A DNA stretch of 64,000 bases from Dryas octopetala (lineage: Eukaryota; Streptophyta; Magnoliopsida; Rosales; Rosaceae), in the NCBI GenBank assembly GCA_963921425.1, contig OY992833.1, forward strand, positions 29,622,698 to 29,686,697. The letters run 5' to 3'. Made by a program: the position numbers and the translations under genes. Position 1 is the stretch's first letter, and every line of letters starts with the position of its first letter. The notes under the pieces were generated by a model that saw only the letters and a program-made list of their open reading frames with translations, had not been told where the DNA came from and did not search any database. Positions 13,828-25,300 of this stretch are shown in pieces.

Positions 13828-14731
13828 AAGACTCTCCAATAAACTTTTATGCAAAATAAATGTTGGAAGAGCTATATCTGAATTTACTCTCGATCCTGCT
13901 ATTCCAAAAATTGGTTTGCAAATTGAAGAAAACTTTTGGACCTTTTGGTGAGTATGCCATTTTATTTTACTAGTCAAGTATTTAATAGGCTTATTTACAC
14001 CATTGCCTCCTGTGAGATACATTTTTTTCACTTTGCCCTCTGAAACTTAAATCATCTCAGTTTGCCACCTGAACTTCACACAGTTGTTGCAAAAGACCCT
14101 ATATCGTCAACTCTGTCAATTTTTTCGTTAAAATAGCTGACGTGGCACCTATATGGCATGAGTGAGACCCTTTTCTAGTTATGTAACATTCATGTGAACA
14201 AAAAAAATTATAAAAAATTGACATGGATCTTATTATTTTTTAGTTTAAAAATTGTTTTTTATTTTTTTTTGTTCACGTGGATCTTACATAACTAAAAAAG
14301 GGTTTCACTCATGCCATATAGGTGCCACGTCAGCTATTTTAACGGAAAAAATTGACAGAGTTGACGGCATAGGGTCTTTTGCAACAACTGTGTAAAGTGC
14401 AGGTGACAAAATGAGAGGATTTAAATTTCAGGGGGTAAAGTGAAAAAAAGTGTATCTCACAGGGGGCAATGGTGTGAATAAGGCTATTTAATATGACCAT
14501 TAAATATGAGGTTGCTCATATCATAAATGATGCTCAATGCACTCTCATGCAATAAATTATATGTGCTCGTCTTCTTTTGGTATACAAAAAAGACAACAAA
14601 TTAAGCTAAGTCTTAGACCATTTAAAAAAAGTTTATTCTTAGACCTATTCAGGTTAATTAATCTGCAAAAAAACAACAGGTCTTGTAAGCCATCAACAGC
14701 CATTTTGCATAAAAGTTTATTGGAGAGTCTG
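13828..14731. repeat. 28-bp inverted repeat flanking a MITE
   Basis: The string gactctccaataaacttt, continuing for about 28 bp, starts near 13830. Its exact reverse complement lies at about 14703-14731. The pair encloses the long-TIR element at 13987-14484. It may mark the ends of an older element into which the MITE inserted. Confidence 0.5.
13987..14484. mobile_element. MITE with ~200-bp terminal inverted repeats
   Basis: The left arm (from aggcttatttacaccattg) and the right arm (reverse complement agccttattcacaccattg) pair over roughly 200 bp. The arms include the matched block gccacctatatggcat/atgccatataggtgcc. Only a short AT-rich spacer separates them, so a transcript would fold into a long hairpin. 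The 8-mer tatttaat flanks both sides (13979-13986 and 14485-14492) as a target duplication. No transposase is encoded. The superfamily is uncertain: the duplication length fits hAT, the long arms fit MULE-derived elements. Confidence 0.8.
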
Positions 14732-16102
14732 ATTGAACAACTAGAGTCTGATTCCACCTCAAGAGTACTATACCCTTCTCTCCAAGCCATATCCAACCAT
14801 AAAAGTTATTGCATTTTGTAGCTCTTTTTAATTAAAAATCATAATATTGATTTCAGCTATTTGATAGCTGTGTAGCAAGTGATTCTTATGTTATAAAACA
14901 AAAATAAATTACAAATATATACTATTCGTGCAAATATATATCTATCAAATATTATATGTTATGCATCATATTTAATTAAATTACAATTTATAATTAGTAT
15001 TATTATAATTAAATTGAGAATGAACCGAAATTAAATAAAAAATATTAGATACCAAAATTACTTACCAAAACAAAAAAATACCAAATTTTTTTGCTTTGAT
15101 TTTAGTAAGCCTTCGTTATCGAACCGAACCGATCCATGCTGCCCTACTCCTTGTAGAAGGCATATTACTACACCAATGATGTGGTACATGACACCATGTT
15201 CAACTAGACGATATATGAACCTACTTTACCAAAAGGCGAATCTCAACTGAGACCCAGGCCCGGACCAATGGAAGTCCCACATCAAAGAAAATGTTGCTTT
15301 TGACCAAATGATGAATATCAACCAGCAAGAATAAATACGGTCACGGAATGCCTGAGAACTTGATACTATGATACTTGTGTTGTTACATAATTAAACCATG
15401 GGTCCTGCTCAACTGGCATCATAGAAAGTACATGACTTGGTGAGTTCAAGCTTTTCCTTTTGACCCACGCTACTGCCACATAGGCCCCAGTCAATATGCT
15501 TTTGGGCAAACTCTGAAGAAATACCCAGCCCTTGTATGGTACTGGTTAAAGATTAACATATCAAATTAGACCTTAAATTGGTCAAAAAGAATACTTGACA
15601 TAGAAAGCATTATATTATCAGAATCACGCTTATCCCTATAATCCTATGACAACACACCCATATATGCCTTTGAGTGAACTTTAATCAATCTTTAAGCTCT
15701 CTTTATCTTTCAAAGTTCAAACAATGAAAGCCCCAAAAAGAGATTAGTATTAGCATACATAAATGCAAAGATAATGAAACTCCAACTCCTTGGAAATAGA
15801 AAAATAAAATAAAAATAAAAAGAGTAACATAGTAACATATGCCAAGCCAATGTTCTGAAAATCTGAGATGAATTTTTAACCTCTTCTTCATCACTGTAAG
15901 GTCCTCTCATCCAAAGCTCCTCATCCAAAGCTATTCTCCACCCCATAAATTGCCTTTGTTTTCTTCCAACGTCCTTTAGGTGATTCACTGTTAAGTCTGT
16001 AAATGCTGCTTTTCTCCACTCTTAAATAAATATGTAGTGCTCACTAGCTCAAATCCCGCAACCAAATTGGATCTCACTCACCGCCGAACAAGAACAACCT
16101 CA

Positions 16103-17572
16103 ATGCCCAAAATGGGTTTCCTCTGTTACATTCTTCTCTTTACTTTCTTCTACAGTACTACTTCCCAAGTTGCTCACTCTCGAAGCCTATCGTTCAGCTC
16201 CAAAACGACAGTGCTCAACGTCGCCGCTTCGATTCAGACGACCCAAAGCCTTCTGTCGTCGTCCGAGTCTAAAACTAGAACCACACACCAGAGCTTGTCT
16301 GCTGCATCTTCGCTTTCTCTACCGCTACATTCCCGAATTTCACTTCACAAACCTTCGTACAGTGACTACAAGTCGCTCACCTTAGCTCGACTCGAGCGCG
16401 ACTCGGCCCGAGTCAGATCTCTAACCACCAGGTTAGATCTGGCCGTTAGAGGCATTGCCACGTCAGATCTTAAACCCGTCGATACAGGCAACGGGTTAGA
16501 GCTTGAAGCTGAGGGTTTCAAGGGTCCTATCGTTTCAGGGACGAGTCAGGGAAGCGGTGAGTACTTCTCCCGAGTCGGAATCGGTAAACCGCCGAGTCCG
16601 GTCTATGTGGTCCTCGACACGGGCAGTGACGTCAGCTGGGTACAGTGCGCACCCTGTGCCGATTGTTACCAGCAAGCCGACCCCATCTTCGAGCCAGCTT
16701 CCTCGGCTTCCTACTCGCCTATCTCGTGCGAAGCGCAGCAGTGCAAGTCCCTCGACGTCTTCGAGTGCCGCAACGACACGTGTCTCTACGAGGTGGCCTA
16801 CGGCGACGGCTCGTACACCGTCGGCGACTTCGTTACGGAGACCATCAGTATCGGCGGGACTTCGGTGAAAGACGTAGCCATCGGCTGTGGGCATAACAAC
16901 GAGGGCTTGTTTATCGGAGCGGCAGGTTTGCTCGGACTCGGCGGCGGCTCGCTCTCTTTTCCTTCCCAGCTCAATGCCACGTCATTTTCGTACTGTCTCG
17001 TGGACCGTGACTCTGACTCGGCCTCGACTCTCGAGTTTAACTCAGCGCTCCCTCCTAACGCCGTGACGGCTCCGTTACGGCGTAACCCTCAGCTCGACAC
17101 GTTCTACTATCTCGGTCTGACCGGAATGAGCGTCGGAGGCGAGTTGCTCCCGATTCCCGAGACGGCTTTCCAGATAGACGAAAGCGGAAACGGCGGAATC
17201 ATCATCGACTCGGGCACCGCCGTGACTCGGTTGCAGACGGATGCTTACAACGCGCTCCGCGACGCGTTCGTGAAGGGCACGCACGACTTGCAGTCTACTC
17301 TAGGCGTGGCGTTGTTCGACGCGTGTTACGACTTGTCGTCGAAGAAGAGCGTGGAGGTGCCAACGGTGTCGTTTCACTTCGCGGACGGGAAAGTGTTACC
17401 GTTACCGGCGAAGAACTACCTGATACCGGTTGACTCGGAGGGGACGTTTTGTTTTGCGTTCGCGCCCACGCCCTCGGCGTTGTCAATCATTGGGAATGTC
17501 CAACAGCAGGGGACACGTGTCGGTTTCGACCTTGCTAATTCGGTGGTTGGGTTCTCCCCCAACCAATGCTAG
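16103..17572 (+). CDS. Pepsin-like aspartyl protease, secreted
   Basis: A single exon encodes 489 residues. The ATG at 16103 (MPKMGFLCYILLFTFFYSTT) gives a hydrophobic signal peptide. Upstream in-frame sequence has no other ATG. Catalytic motifs are DTGSDVSWVQC (Asp172) and DSGTAVTRL (Asp369), with the plant nepenthesin-type cysteine-rich insert CAPCADCYQQADPIFEP directly after the first. The order signal peptide, ~140-residue propeptide, then A1 protease with no plant-specific insert marks an atypical/nepenthesin-like protease of the ASPG1 group, expected in the apoplast or endomembrane system. The gene is intronless and strikingly GC-rich compared with its surroundings. The closest Arabidopsis position match is At1g25510 (from memory). 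Substrate is unknown. Confidence 0.93.
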   Translation: MPKMGFLCYILLFTFFYSTTSQVAHSRSLSFSSKTTVLNVAASIQTTQSLLSSSESKTRTTHQSLSAASSLSLPLHSRISLHKPSYSDYKSLTLARLERDSARVRSLTTRLDLAVRGIATSDLKPVDTGNGLELEAEGFKGPIVSGTSQGSGEYFSRVGIGKPPSPVYVVLDTGSDVSWVQCAPCADCYQQADPIFEPASSASYSPISCEAQQCKSLDVFECRNDTCLYEVAYGDGSYTVGDFVTETISIGGTSVKDVAIGCGHNNEGLFIGAAGLLGLGGGSLSFPSQLNATSFSYCLVDRDSDSASTLEFNSALPPNAVTAPLRRNPQLDTFYYLGLTGMSVGGELLPIPETAFQIDESGNGGIIIDSGTAVTRLQTDAYNALRDAFVKGTHDLQSTLGVALFDACYDLSSKKSVEVPTVSFHFADGKVLPLPAKNYLIPVDSEGTFCFAFAPTPSALSIIGNVQQQGTRVGFDLANSVVGFSPNQC

Positions 17573-18024
17573 AGAGTATGCGTGTTATGGTTTGACCAAT
17601 TTCTATTTTCTTTCTGTCTAGCCCCTCCCAGTCTAAACAAGCGTACAATACAATGTGGATGAGGGGCCGCTGCCTTATTTTTTATTTTTGGTGTTGTTGT
17701 TAACTTATTGTTATTACAGGTTAGTGGCATGTTACTGCTGTTGATAGTAAATTAATTCAATCAAATTGCGAATCTTAATTTGATGGGCCTACGGTAGACT
17801 GGTAGAGGCTGCATATCTAACGGTTAAGCTCTACACTTATCCTTATAGGAATTTCTCATAATGTGATAATTCTCGTTAAACGTATAAGATTGTTTAATGA
17901 AAATTTTTCTTTGATCCATGCGGGGAATATCCGAATATCAAATATATATTTAAATGAAACAATATTGTGCTAAGAGGAATTTTAATTTATAATTTTTTTT
18001 TAAAGTGTGAAGTTCAATGCTCTG

Positions 18025-18072
18025 AAACATTAAAGTTACAAACCAAAAAAAAAAAAAACATTAAAGTTACAA
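18025..18072. repeat. Micro-retroposon scar with 17-bp duplication
   Basis: The 17-mer aaacattaaagttacaa at 18025-18041 recurs perfectly at 18056-18072. The 14 bases between are accaaaaaaaaaaa, a CC head followed by poly(A). Confidence 0.65.
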
Positions 18073-18284
18073 GCTCTACAACTATACAATGCCTTACTAA
18101 TGCTTTAATATGACAATTTTATGTTTATATTTGATAATTTGTAATCATTTTAATTTGTAAAGTCATATGTTGGATCCAAAACAAAGTGACCCAAAAGCGA
18201 TGGTCTGACAAAGTGACAAGCAATAACCTTTGCCTTGACTTGAAATGTTCCGATAGATGATGAAAGGAGAAAAATTCAAGCTTA

Positions 18285-18579
18285 GGGTTGTCCTCAATTT
18301 ATATTTTAATAAATTTTAAAATTTATATAATTTATCAAAATTTAACAGAATTGGTTGAAATTCTTATGAAATTTATTATATATAAAAATACATCTAAATT
18401 CATTAAAAATTTTCACTTAATAAAATTCATGACTTTTTAAGAACACCTCAATTTCATTAAAATTAATTAAATCTGAATTGAGACATTTTAATTTTTTTGA
18501 AATCTATTAAAATTTGAGTTGTAGACGCATAGATTTCATTGGACTTAAAATCTAATAAAATCTAAATTAAGGACACCCT
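18285..18579. mobile_element. Small AT-rich MITE
   Basis: The left end gggttgtcctcaattta and the reverse-complemented right end gggtgtccttaattta are inverted repeats extending ~35 bp. A third related segment (gaacacctcaatttca) lies internally. The ~295-bp element is almost wholly A and T and non-coding. No clear target duplication was found. Confidence 0.5.
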
Positions 18580-18707
18580 CATTTCTTTCAAGTAATCCTT
18601 TTACAGAGATTTTCACCGAAGACATTGAGAAGATAATTGGACAACAAAAAAGATAGAATCATAATGATAATAAACATGAGAAGTTTCTTTGAATTTAATA
18701 TCTTTTT

Positions 18708-18752
18708 AACATTATTTAAGATACTTGGCCAAAAAAAACATTGGTTAAGATA
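18708..18752. repeat. Older micro-retroposon scar
   Basis: A 16-bp direct repeat, aacatt-xx-ttaagata with two mismatches, at 18708-18723 and 18737-18752 flanks cttggccaaaaaaa. The design matches the other scars but the duplication has diverged. Confidence 0.45.
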
Positions 18753-18829
18753 AATATCATTAATAACTAGTTGTTGTGAGAAAATTTATTTTATGTAAAT
18801 GAAGGGAGTCCAATATGAGACATTTGCAA

Positions 18830-19777
18830 GGAATAAAATTTCGGGTTTCGATAAAATTTCGATGGAAATTTCGACGGAAATTTGGAAGATTTTTAAATTT
18901 CGACAGAAATTAGACGGAAACGATGAAAATTACTATCAAAATACGAAAATTTTGAATGAAACTTTACTATATGTTTATTTAACATATTATCTACTACATT
19001 GATAAAAAACATTGAAGAAACCAAATTATATAGTAAATTTCATGTGATATAAGATGAATATAATGCGTGCTGAAGGTAAATACTGTGAAATAAAATTAGT
19101 ATAATGAATAAATAAAATTAATATATTATTTATACTCTATAATATATACACTAAATTCTATATACTTTATAATCTATACTCTATATTATTTAAGATATCG
19201 TATAGGATATTAGGGTTTAGGCCCTTTAGGATATTTTTAATTATTTTTATATAAAAATGTATTAGAGTTTATTGTTAGGGTTTAAAAACAATTAAACGAA
19301 ACCCCAAAACGGCCAAACGAAATCTCAAATCTTTTTTTTTTTTTTTTTCAATTGCCCAAAAACCTCAAACTAGGATATGGTATATGATATTAGGATTTAG
19401 GCTCTTTAGAGTATTTTAAATTATTTTTTATATAGAAATATATTAGAGTTTACAAATTTAGGGTTTAAAAACAACTAAACGAAACTCCAAAAAGGCCAAA
19501 TGAAAACCCAAACTATTTTTTTTCTTTACAATTGCCCAAAGGCCCCAAACCCCAAACCCCAATCAACCTTAAACCTTTTAATTTTTTTTTTCCTCTTTTT
19601 TACATTTTTTTTTTTACTTTTTTTCTTCTTCTTTTTCTTTCCTTCTTTTTCTTTTCTTTTTTTTTTATTTTTTTATTTTTTTTCCTTTTTTTTTTCTTCT
19701 TTTTCTTTCCTTCCTTCCCTTTCCTTTCTTTTCCCCCCGAGTCTCCAGCAAAAGCCTCCACTGTTTTTCTTTTCTCC

Positions 19778-19844
<67 letters not shown>

Positions 19845-20215
19845 ATCCATCACCAACCCACCCTCACCCTCACCACTTTCTCCCCCTGCCACGCCTCCAC
19901 TATCGCCCCCTGCCGCGCCCCCCGGCCGCCCCTCCTCTTTCTCCCTCGATCTCCCCCCTGCCGCCCCCTCCTCTTCTCCCTTGATCTCCCCCCTGCCGCG
20001 CCCCCTGCCACCACCCCATTTTTCTCCCAAAACCATTCTTTTCTCTCCAACTCAGCCTCCTCTCCAAAAACCCAAAAGTCCAAAACCAGATCACTGGCGA
20101 AAATTTCGCTGAAATTATCCCGAAAATTTAACAAAAATAGGTTTCGATTTCGACCCCTCCTCAAATCGAAATTTTCGACGAAATTTTCGAAATTTAAACT
20201 CTTGGAGATTTGCAA
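18830..20215. repeat. Composite low-complexity repeat block
   Basis: Both edges carry clusters of the word aaatttcga and variants (18836-18925 and 20095-20200). Inside are two diverged direct repeats of about 180 bp (near 19195-19370 and 19375-19555), sharing ggatattagggtttagg and aaacgaaa-ccccaaaa words. Next come ~180 bp of T-rich sequence, a (CT)n tract and a C-rich, GC-rich segment. It looks like a degenerate non-autonomous element. No classical termini could be defined. Confidence 0.45.
19776..19842 (+). repeat. (CT)n microsatellite
   Basis: About 33 CT dinucleotides with one ctttct interruption near 19795, inside a longer polypyrimidine tract from about 19565 to 20000. Confidence 0.9.
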
Positions 20216-20822
20216 CAAGATATATGGAGAGAAATATTACTAAAATAATAATTAATTATAGCAAATTATATTTAAATCAATAAAACATTTCAATATTACA
20301 TAATAATCAATGTAAATTTTCTTTCCCATAAAGATTAATGAGTTTTGAAATTATATCTCATTTTAATCACAAAACTCAATCAACTATAATGTCATGTGTG
20401 CATGGCAAAATACCAATTTGCCCATCCATTTTTTTATTACTTATGAGCGTAAAATTATGACGTTGTCTTTAATTTAGTTTATGATTTAAAAATGGCATGC
20501 ATGGTATATAAATGAGCTTATGGTTTAGGGTTTAAGTCTACCTAAAATCTGAAAGTTAAATCCTAAGTCGTTTTACTTCGTAGCAGTAAAAAACAAACCT
20601 AATACAAATCTAAATTTGAATAATAATATATGTTTATTAATCTATTGTAATTTATTTGTTTTATTTTGATCAATAATAACTAAAATATAATTATAAAAAA
20701 ATATATTAATTATAATATAATTATAAATTTTTTTATTAATTTATTTGTAATTAGTTACGAGACATATAGTAAAGATAGAAAAAAAAAGTAGAGCAATTGA
20801 GATTAAATAGGGAGATTACAAG

Positions 20823-21219
20823 TAGGGATGGCAACGGGGCGGGTTTGCCAATACCATACCCGCCCCGCTGGGTAATTGGGTCTCAATCGGGGGTATTCGG
20901 GGCTTCTATAATTTTTTTAAAAATATTTTTTTTTATTAATAACATACCAAATTAATATAAATATACAATCTAATAAATAAATACATTAAAATTCATCATA
21001 TTATATTATAATAACATTAAATCATAAATAGAACGCTATTAAATTTTTAAGACATATAACAAAAATTAAGATAATAAATTAAAATATAATTATATAATAT
21101 AATATTTTTATTAAACAAATATATGGGATGGGATAAGAAGGAGAATGGTATTACCATATCCGTTTAATCGGAATGGGTCCCCATGAAAATTTTCGGAGGG
21201 GGAAATTTTGCCATCCCTA
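20823..21219. mobile_element. hAT-type MITE (TAGGGATGGCAA ends)
   Basis: The 12-bp terminal inverted repeats tagggatggcaa and ttgccatcccta are perfect. They are flanked by a perfect 8-bp target duplication, attacaag, at 20815-20822 and 21220-21227. Terminal ~100 bp are GC-rich (acccgccccgctggg) while the core is AT-rich. This 397-bp non-coding element matches a widespread plant hAT MITE design. Confidence 0.85.
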
Positions 21220-21670
21220 ATTACAAGGAACTCGAGAAAGGCAAATTCATTTATTGCCTATTGTAGCTTCAGCCGCCTCACTATTATTTTGTCTTTAATA
21301 ATCAGTACACAAATAGCTCCTCCCTCTCTACCAAATTAGCGCTTGGTAGATTGCCCAATTTTAAGTCAGCTCATGGCTGTTAGACATTGGATGAGATTTT
21401 TCACCCATTTGGCTGCACAAACAATTAATTTGGCTAGTGGCAAAAGCAATTAGCATATTTGTCATTTTTGGTAGTTGGAGTAGCCGGCCCCAAATAAAAG
21501 GATTATAAAATTACTTCATGTACCCAAATTTCATCTCCCTCGTCTAAATAAACAAAAACTTGCTATCCCACCACCGTTCTTAATTTTTTCTTGTGGATGA
21601 TTCCCAGAAAGGAAAACAAAATCCTAGAGAATCTAGTTTGCTTAACTTCTTAAGTTCTTTGTTGGCCACT

Positions 21671-21877
21671 TTAGCAAATTGTCATAAAATAAATGTTAAT
21701 GTCCACTATGACGATGTTATCGATGAACTCACCGAACCCCGAATCTTCTAGATTAATCACAGTAGTCAAAGACTTCCCATCAGCCATTACATTAAGTGGA
21801 CCGGTCAAACCCAAAAACTTCCCATAGAAAGAAGGAAATTCCAAATCAGGACATTGCGGTCTCCGTTTACTATAATT
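21671..21877 (-). pseudogene. Possible gene fragment, unknown family
   Basis: A 68-codon frame between two stops, with no start ATG, reads like real protein: it contains PQCPDLEFPSFYGKFLGL and later DSGFGEFIDNIVIVD, with balanced composition unlike the surrounding AT-rich noise. No adjoining exons or matching splice sites were recognised. I cannot name the family. It may be a decayed exon or chance. Confidence 0.3.
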
Positions 21878-22313
21878 TCATTGTGTTTTCTATTTTTTTA
21901 ATTGTTAGCCGTTGTGTTTCAGTTTTGAATAATATTATTTGGACTAAATTAATTGAATAAATAGAGAAACCAAGTGAGGTATTAGTATTACTGCGCTCTT
22001 ATTTGTTCAATTAATTTGGTACAAATAGATTACTCTTCCGTTTTTTCCCCACCATTTCTCAACGTTCCAATTTATTTACTTTAGTCTTCCTTTTTTAAAC
22101 AGTCAAAACCAAACCCTAAAAACTATTAACCCCTTCATTGACCATGCTGGTTTGCTCTCCTTCTTCGCCTTGATCTTCACGTTTTACTCAGCCCACTCTC
22201 TCTCTCTCTCTCTCTCTCTTTCTACTTGGTATATTCTTGGTCAATTACTTAGTTGTTCCTGAACAAAACCCTCAAATTCTTCAAACAATGCGTGTCTTTC
22301 AGTCGCTCTCACC

Positions 22314-25300
22314 ATGAACACCTCTCAGAGCTCCTCCTCTTCCTCATCCTCCTCCGTCAATTCGGCTTCTGTCGCCACTGCCGATCCGGTAATTCCATCA
22401 CTCCTTGTATATATATTCACACTCGTTTCATTCACTATGCAATACTTGAAACTTTTTGGTTCAGTTTTGACGTTTTCAATCACTTTGAATTCACTATACA
22501 AAGACTGAAGCTTTTTACTCAATTTCGCCATACCTGGCTGCTTCAGTACAGAGCAAGTGGATAATAGTATGTAATTGTAACTGTCATCTTTTTTCAATTT
22601 AATTATAAAACGTTGGCTGGACTCTGATCATTCTTTTTACTCCACTTAAGTTAATTCTGTTTCGTTCAGTATATAATATGTGAAAAGTTCTTAACTTTTT
22701 GATTAGTTTAATTGAATTGGATGGCTTAATTCCATTGCTGTTGAAGGCTTCTGAATTTGATTGTCACTGTTTCATTTATTTTGATTATAGAATGTGGTCC
22801 GGAGTCGGAGGAGTGCAGACAGTAGTCAAACCATGGCTTCCGAGCCATCGCGTCGTTGGCGTGATGTTTTCTGGTTGGGAATATTTATAATTCATTTGAT
22901 TTTATTGGGATGTGCACTTACGGTTCTGGGGCTCAATAGGTTTAAGAAAACAGATAGGCTAAACATAGATAGGTACACCCAGCTATTTTCGGAAAATCAA
23001 AAGGGATTGACGGAGAACTTTTGGCCGCTTTATGCTCTTGCCGGTGGAGTTGGGACAGTTCTTGGTTGGACTTGGTTGCTATTTCTGGGTTCTCAAGCGA
23101 ATCACATGATGAAGGTTGCGGTGCACATCTTGACCACTTACCTTGCTGTGATTAGTGTTCTATGTTTCTGGATTGAACAGTTTTTCTGGGGCGTTGCATT
23201 TGCGATTGGTGCTGTGTTGCAGTTCTTGTATGTTATATCAGTCATAGACAGGTATGAGCTTGAGATTTCTATTGTTTATTTTGTTATAGTACGGCTCTAA
23301 AACAACTTCTGGGCAATTAAGTAAATTTGAGACTTCAGGATGGTTTGGTATGAATTTATATGCCTATAGCTCTTACAGGTTGGTTATTTTCTTAGACTGT
23401 TATAGTGTAATGGTTTGTCTCAAAATTAAAAATATCATTATTTCTTTTAACTTATAAGTAAAGATAAGGGCGAGGGAGGGTGCGAGATCTAGGTTTATGT
23501 TCACAACCTGGGAATCTGCACACTAAAACTTGTTTTGGGAGCGCTATTCTCTCAGCTGCATTATGAGACTTGGTAGGCTATATGGAAAGTTTATATTCTT
23601 GAATCTATGTATGTATTTATACACGTTTGGTATTCTACTATGAGGCTGAATAGCAGGGGTGACATACCTATATTTATGAATTAACGTACGGGTTGGTGAC
23701 ATACCTATCATAGCATCGTGGGTAGTCCTATTTTGTTGGGGTTTTAAAGGATTTTTTTTCCCAGTTGTAATGTTGTTTTTAGGTTGAGAGGTTCAAATTT
23801 TCTTTTTCATTACTTTATTTAGCTATTTGTAATAAACTCTAAATTCCATTGACGACTTCTGATGAAGATAGTCCACTGGACTATTCTTGATCTGTAAGAG
23901 GAGCAAATCTTTTCTCATGAAGAAGAGTGTCCAATGCATATTTTATAAAGTTGGAAGCAGATTTATTTTTAATTTACCTTCATGATTGACTTAATTCTGA
24001 AATTACTCTCTCTCTCTCTCTATCTCTCACTCACTCTTTACACACAAACACAAGAGAATGCTATGGATAAATTATAATTGGAATGATCAGATCCCTTTGC
24101 AGTCTTTCTGACTCTATTGTTAATCAATAGACTTCCATTTACCATGCTGGTGCTACAAACAGCTGTCAAGATGGTTTGGAGTCTACGCAAAGTTATGAGA
24201 GTAGCATACGCATTCATGCTTATTATGCTTGTATGGATGGGAATATGGTCTTTTGGCGCCGCTGGTGTTGTAGCTTCAAGCATTGGTGATAGTGGACGCT
24301 GGTGGCTTCTTGTGGTGAGCTGGCAAGTTTTGCTCTGCTTTCATCTTGTTATTGGGATAAAAATGCAACAAAACATTAAAACATGCCTCAGCTAAGGACA
24401 CTAAAAATGCTGCCACACATATGCAGGTTCTCTCTGTAAGCTTATTTTGGACAGGTGCTGTTCTCTGTAATACTGTACATGTTATAGTATCTGGGATGGT
24501 GTTTTGTGTTCTTATGCATGGTGGTCGGGAGGCTTCATCAATGCCTCCAAGCTCATTGATGAAGTCTCTTCGATATGCAGTCACAACTTCTTTTGGCAGC
24601 ATATGCTATGGTTCACTTTTCACGGCTGCCATTCGAACAATGCGGTGGAAGGTACACATGCCTGCCTTTTCTTTTCACTAATATTTCCATTTACGTTTGA
24701 GAGTGAGTATCTTAATTTTTAATTCTGAAATATATTTCAGATCAGGGGAATTCGATCCAAGATTGGCAACAATGAGTGTCTACTTTGCTGTGTTGATTTC
24801 CTCTTTCATCTAGTGGAGACGCTTGTCCGTTTCTTTAACAAGTATGCCTATGTCCAGGTAGTTTTCTGCTAGCAACCTCTGTCATTTTTAATTTGCAAAT
24901 GAATTGTTCATGGATCAAATCAACAAGTTTTTTGCCCAAAAAAATCTGCTGCACTGGACTGAAAGTAATACTCTCCTTAGAAACCTCACAACCTTTATGA
25001 AGGATTTTACCAATCCTTGCAATTTTTTTTTTAAAGGAACACCAAAATTGTTACCCTGAATGTTAGCAAAAGAACAACAATATGTATATGTGAGATTTCT
25101 ATTACAAGGCAGGTTGCTGATTGTATTTCATGTTTACAACTTGATTTCTATTACCATATTTTATTTTCCCTTTTTACATGTTGCTCTACATGTCCCCAAT
25201 CACTACATTTTTTGCCTAAATTTTATCATCCTCGTTTTCTAATGGTACTATCTCAATCCCTAAATGATCATCACTTGGTTCTTGTTGTTCTCTTGAAGTT

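Larger units (their letters stand above)
11973..16102. other. Intergenic, AT-rich, repeat-bearing
   Basis: The region lies between the divergent UPF0016 and aspartyl protease genes. It begins with the likely 5' UTR/promoter of the UPF0016 gene and holds a long-TIR MITE at 13987-14484, itself flanked by a 28-bp inverted repeat. The short open frames here look spurious. The last ~150 bp should be the protease promoter, with the AT-rich box ttaaataaata just before 16032. Confidence 0.55.
17573..22313. other. Repeat-rich intergenic region
   Basis: Holds the protease 3' UTR, two micro-retroposon scars (near 18025 and 18708), a MITE (18285-18579), a composite low-complexity block (18830-20215), a hAT-type MITE (20823-21219), a possible gene fragment on the minus strand (21671-21877) and, near the end, CT-rich sequence likely to be the 5' UTR of the next gene. 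The long open frames at 19.5-20.2 kb are poly-Phe and Ser-Leu artefacts of T- and CT-rich sequence. Confidence 0.6.

Noticed and set aside
16503..17486. Several long alternative-frame ORFs within the aspartyl protease
   Set aside because: They are shadows of the GC-rich protease coding frame, which has both catalytic motifs and a signal peptide.
19500..20243. A long open frame of up to 247 codons
   Set aside because: It is poly-Phe, Ser-Leu and Pro stretches created by T-rich and CT-repeat DNA, and it overlaps equally long frames on the other strand. No domain is present.
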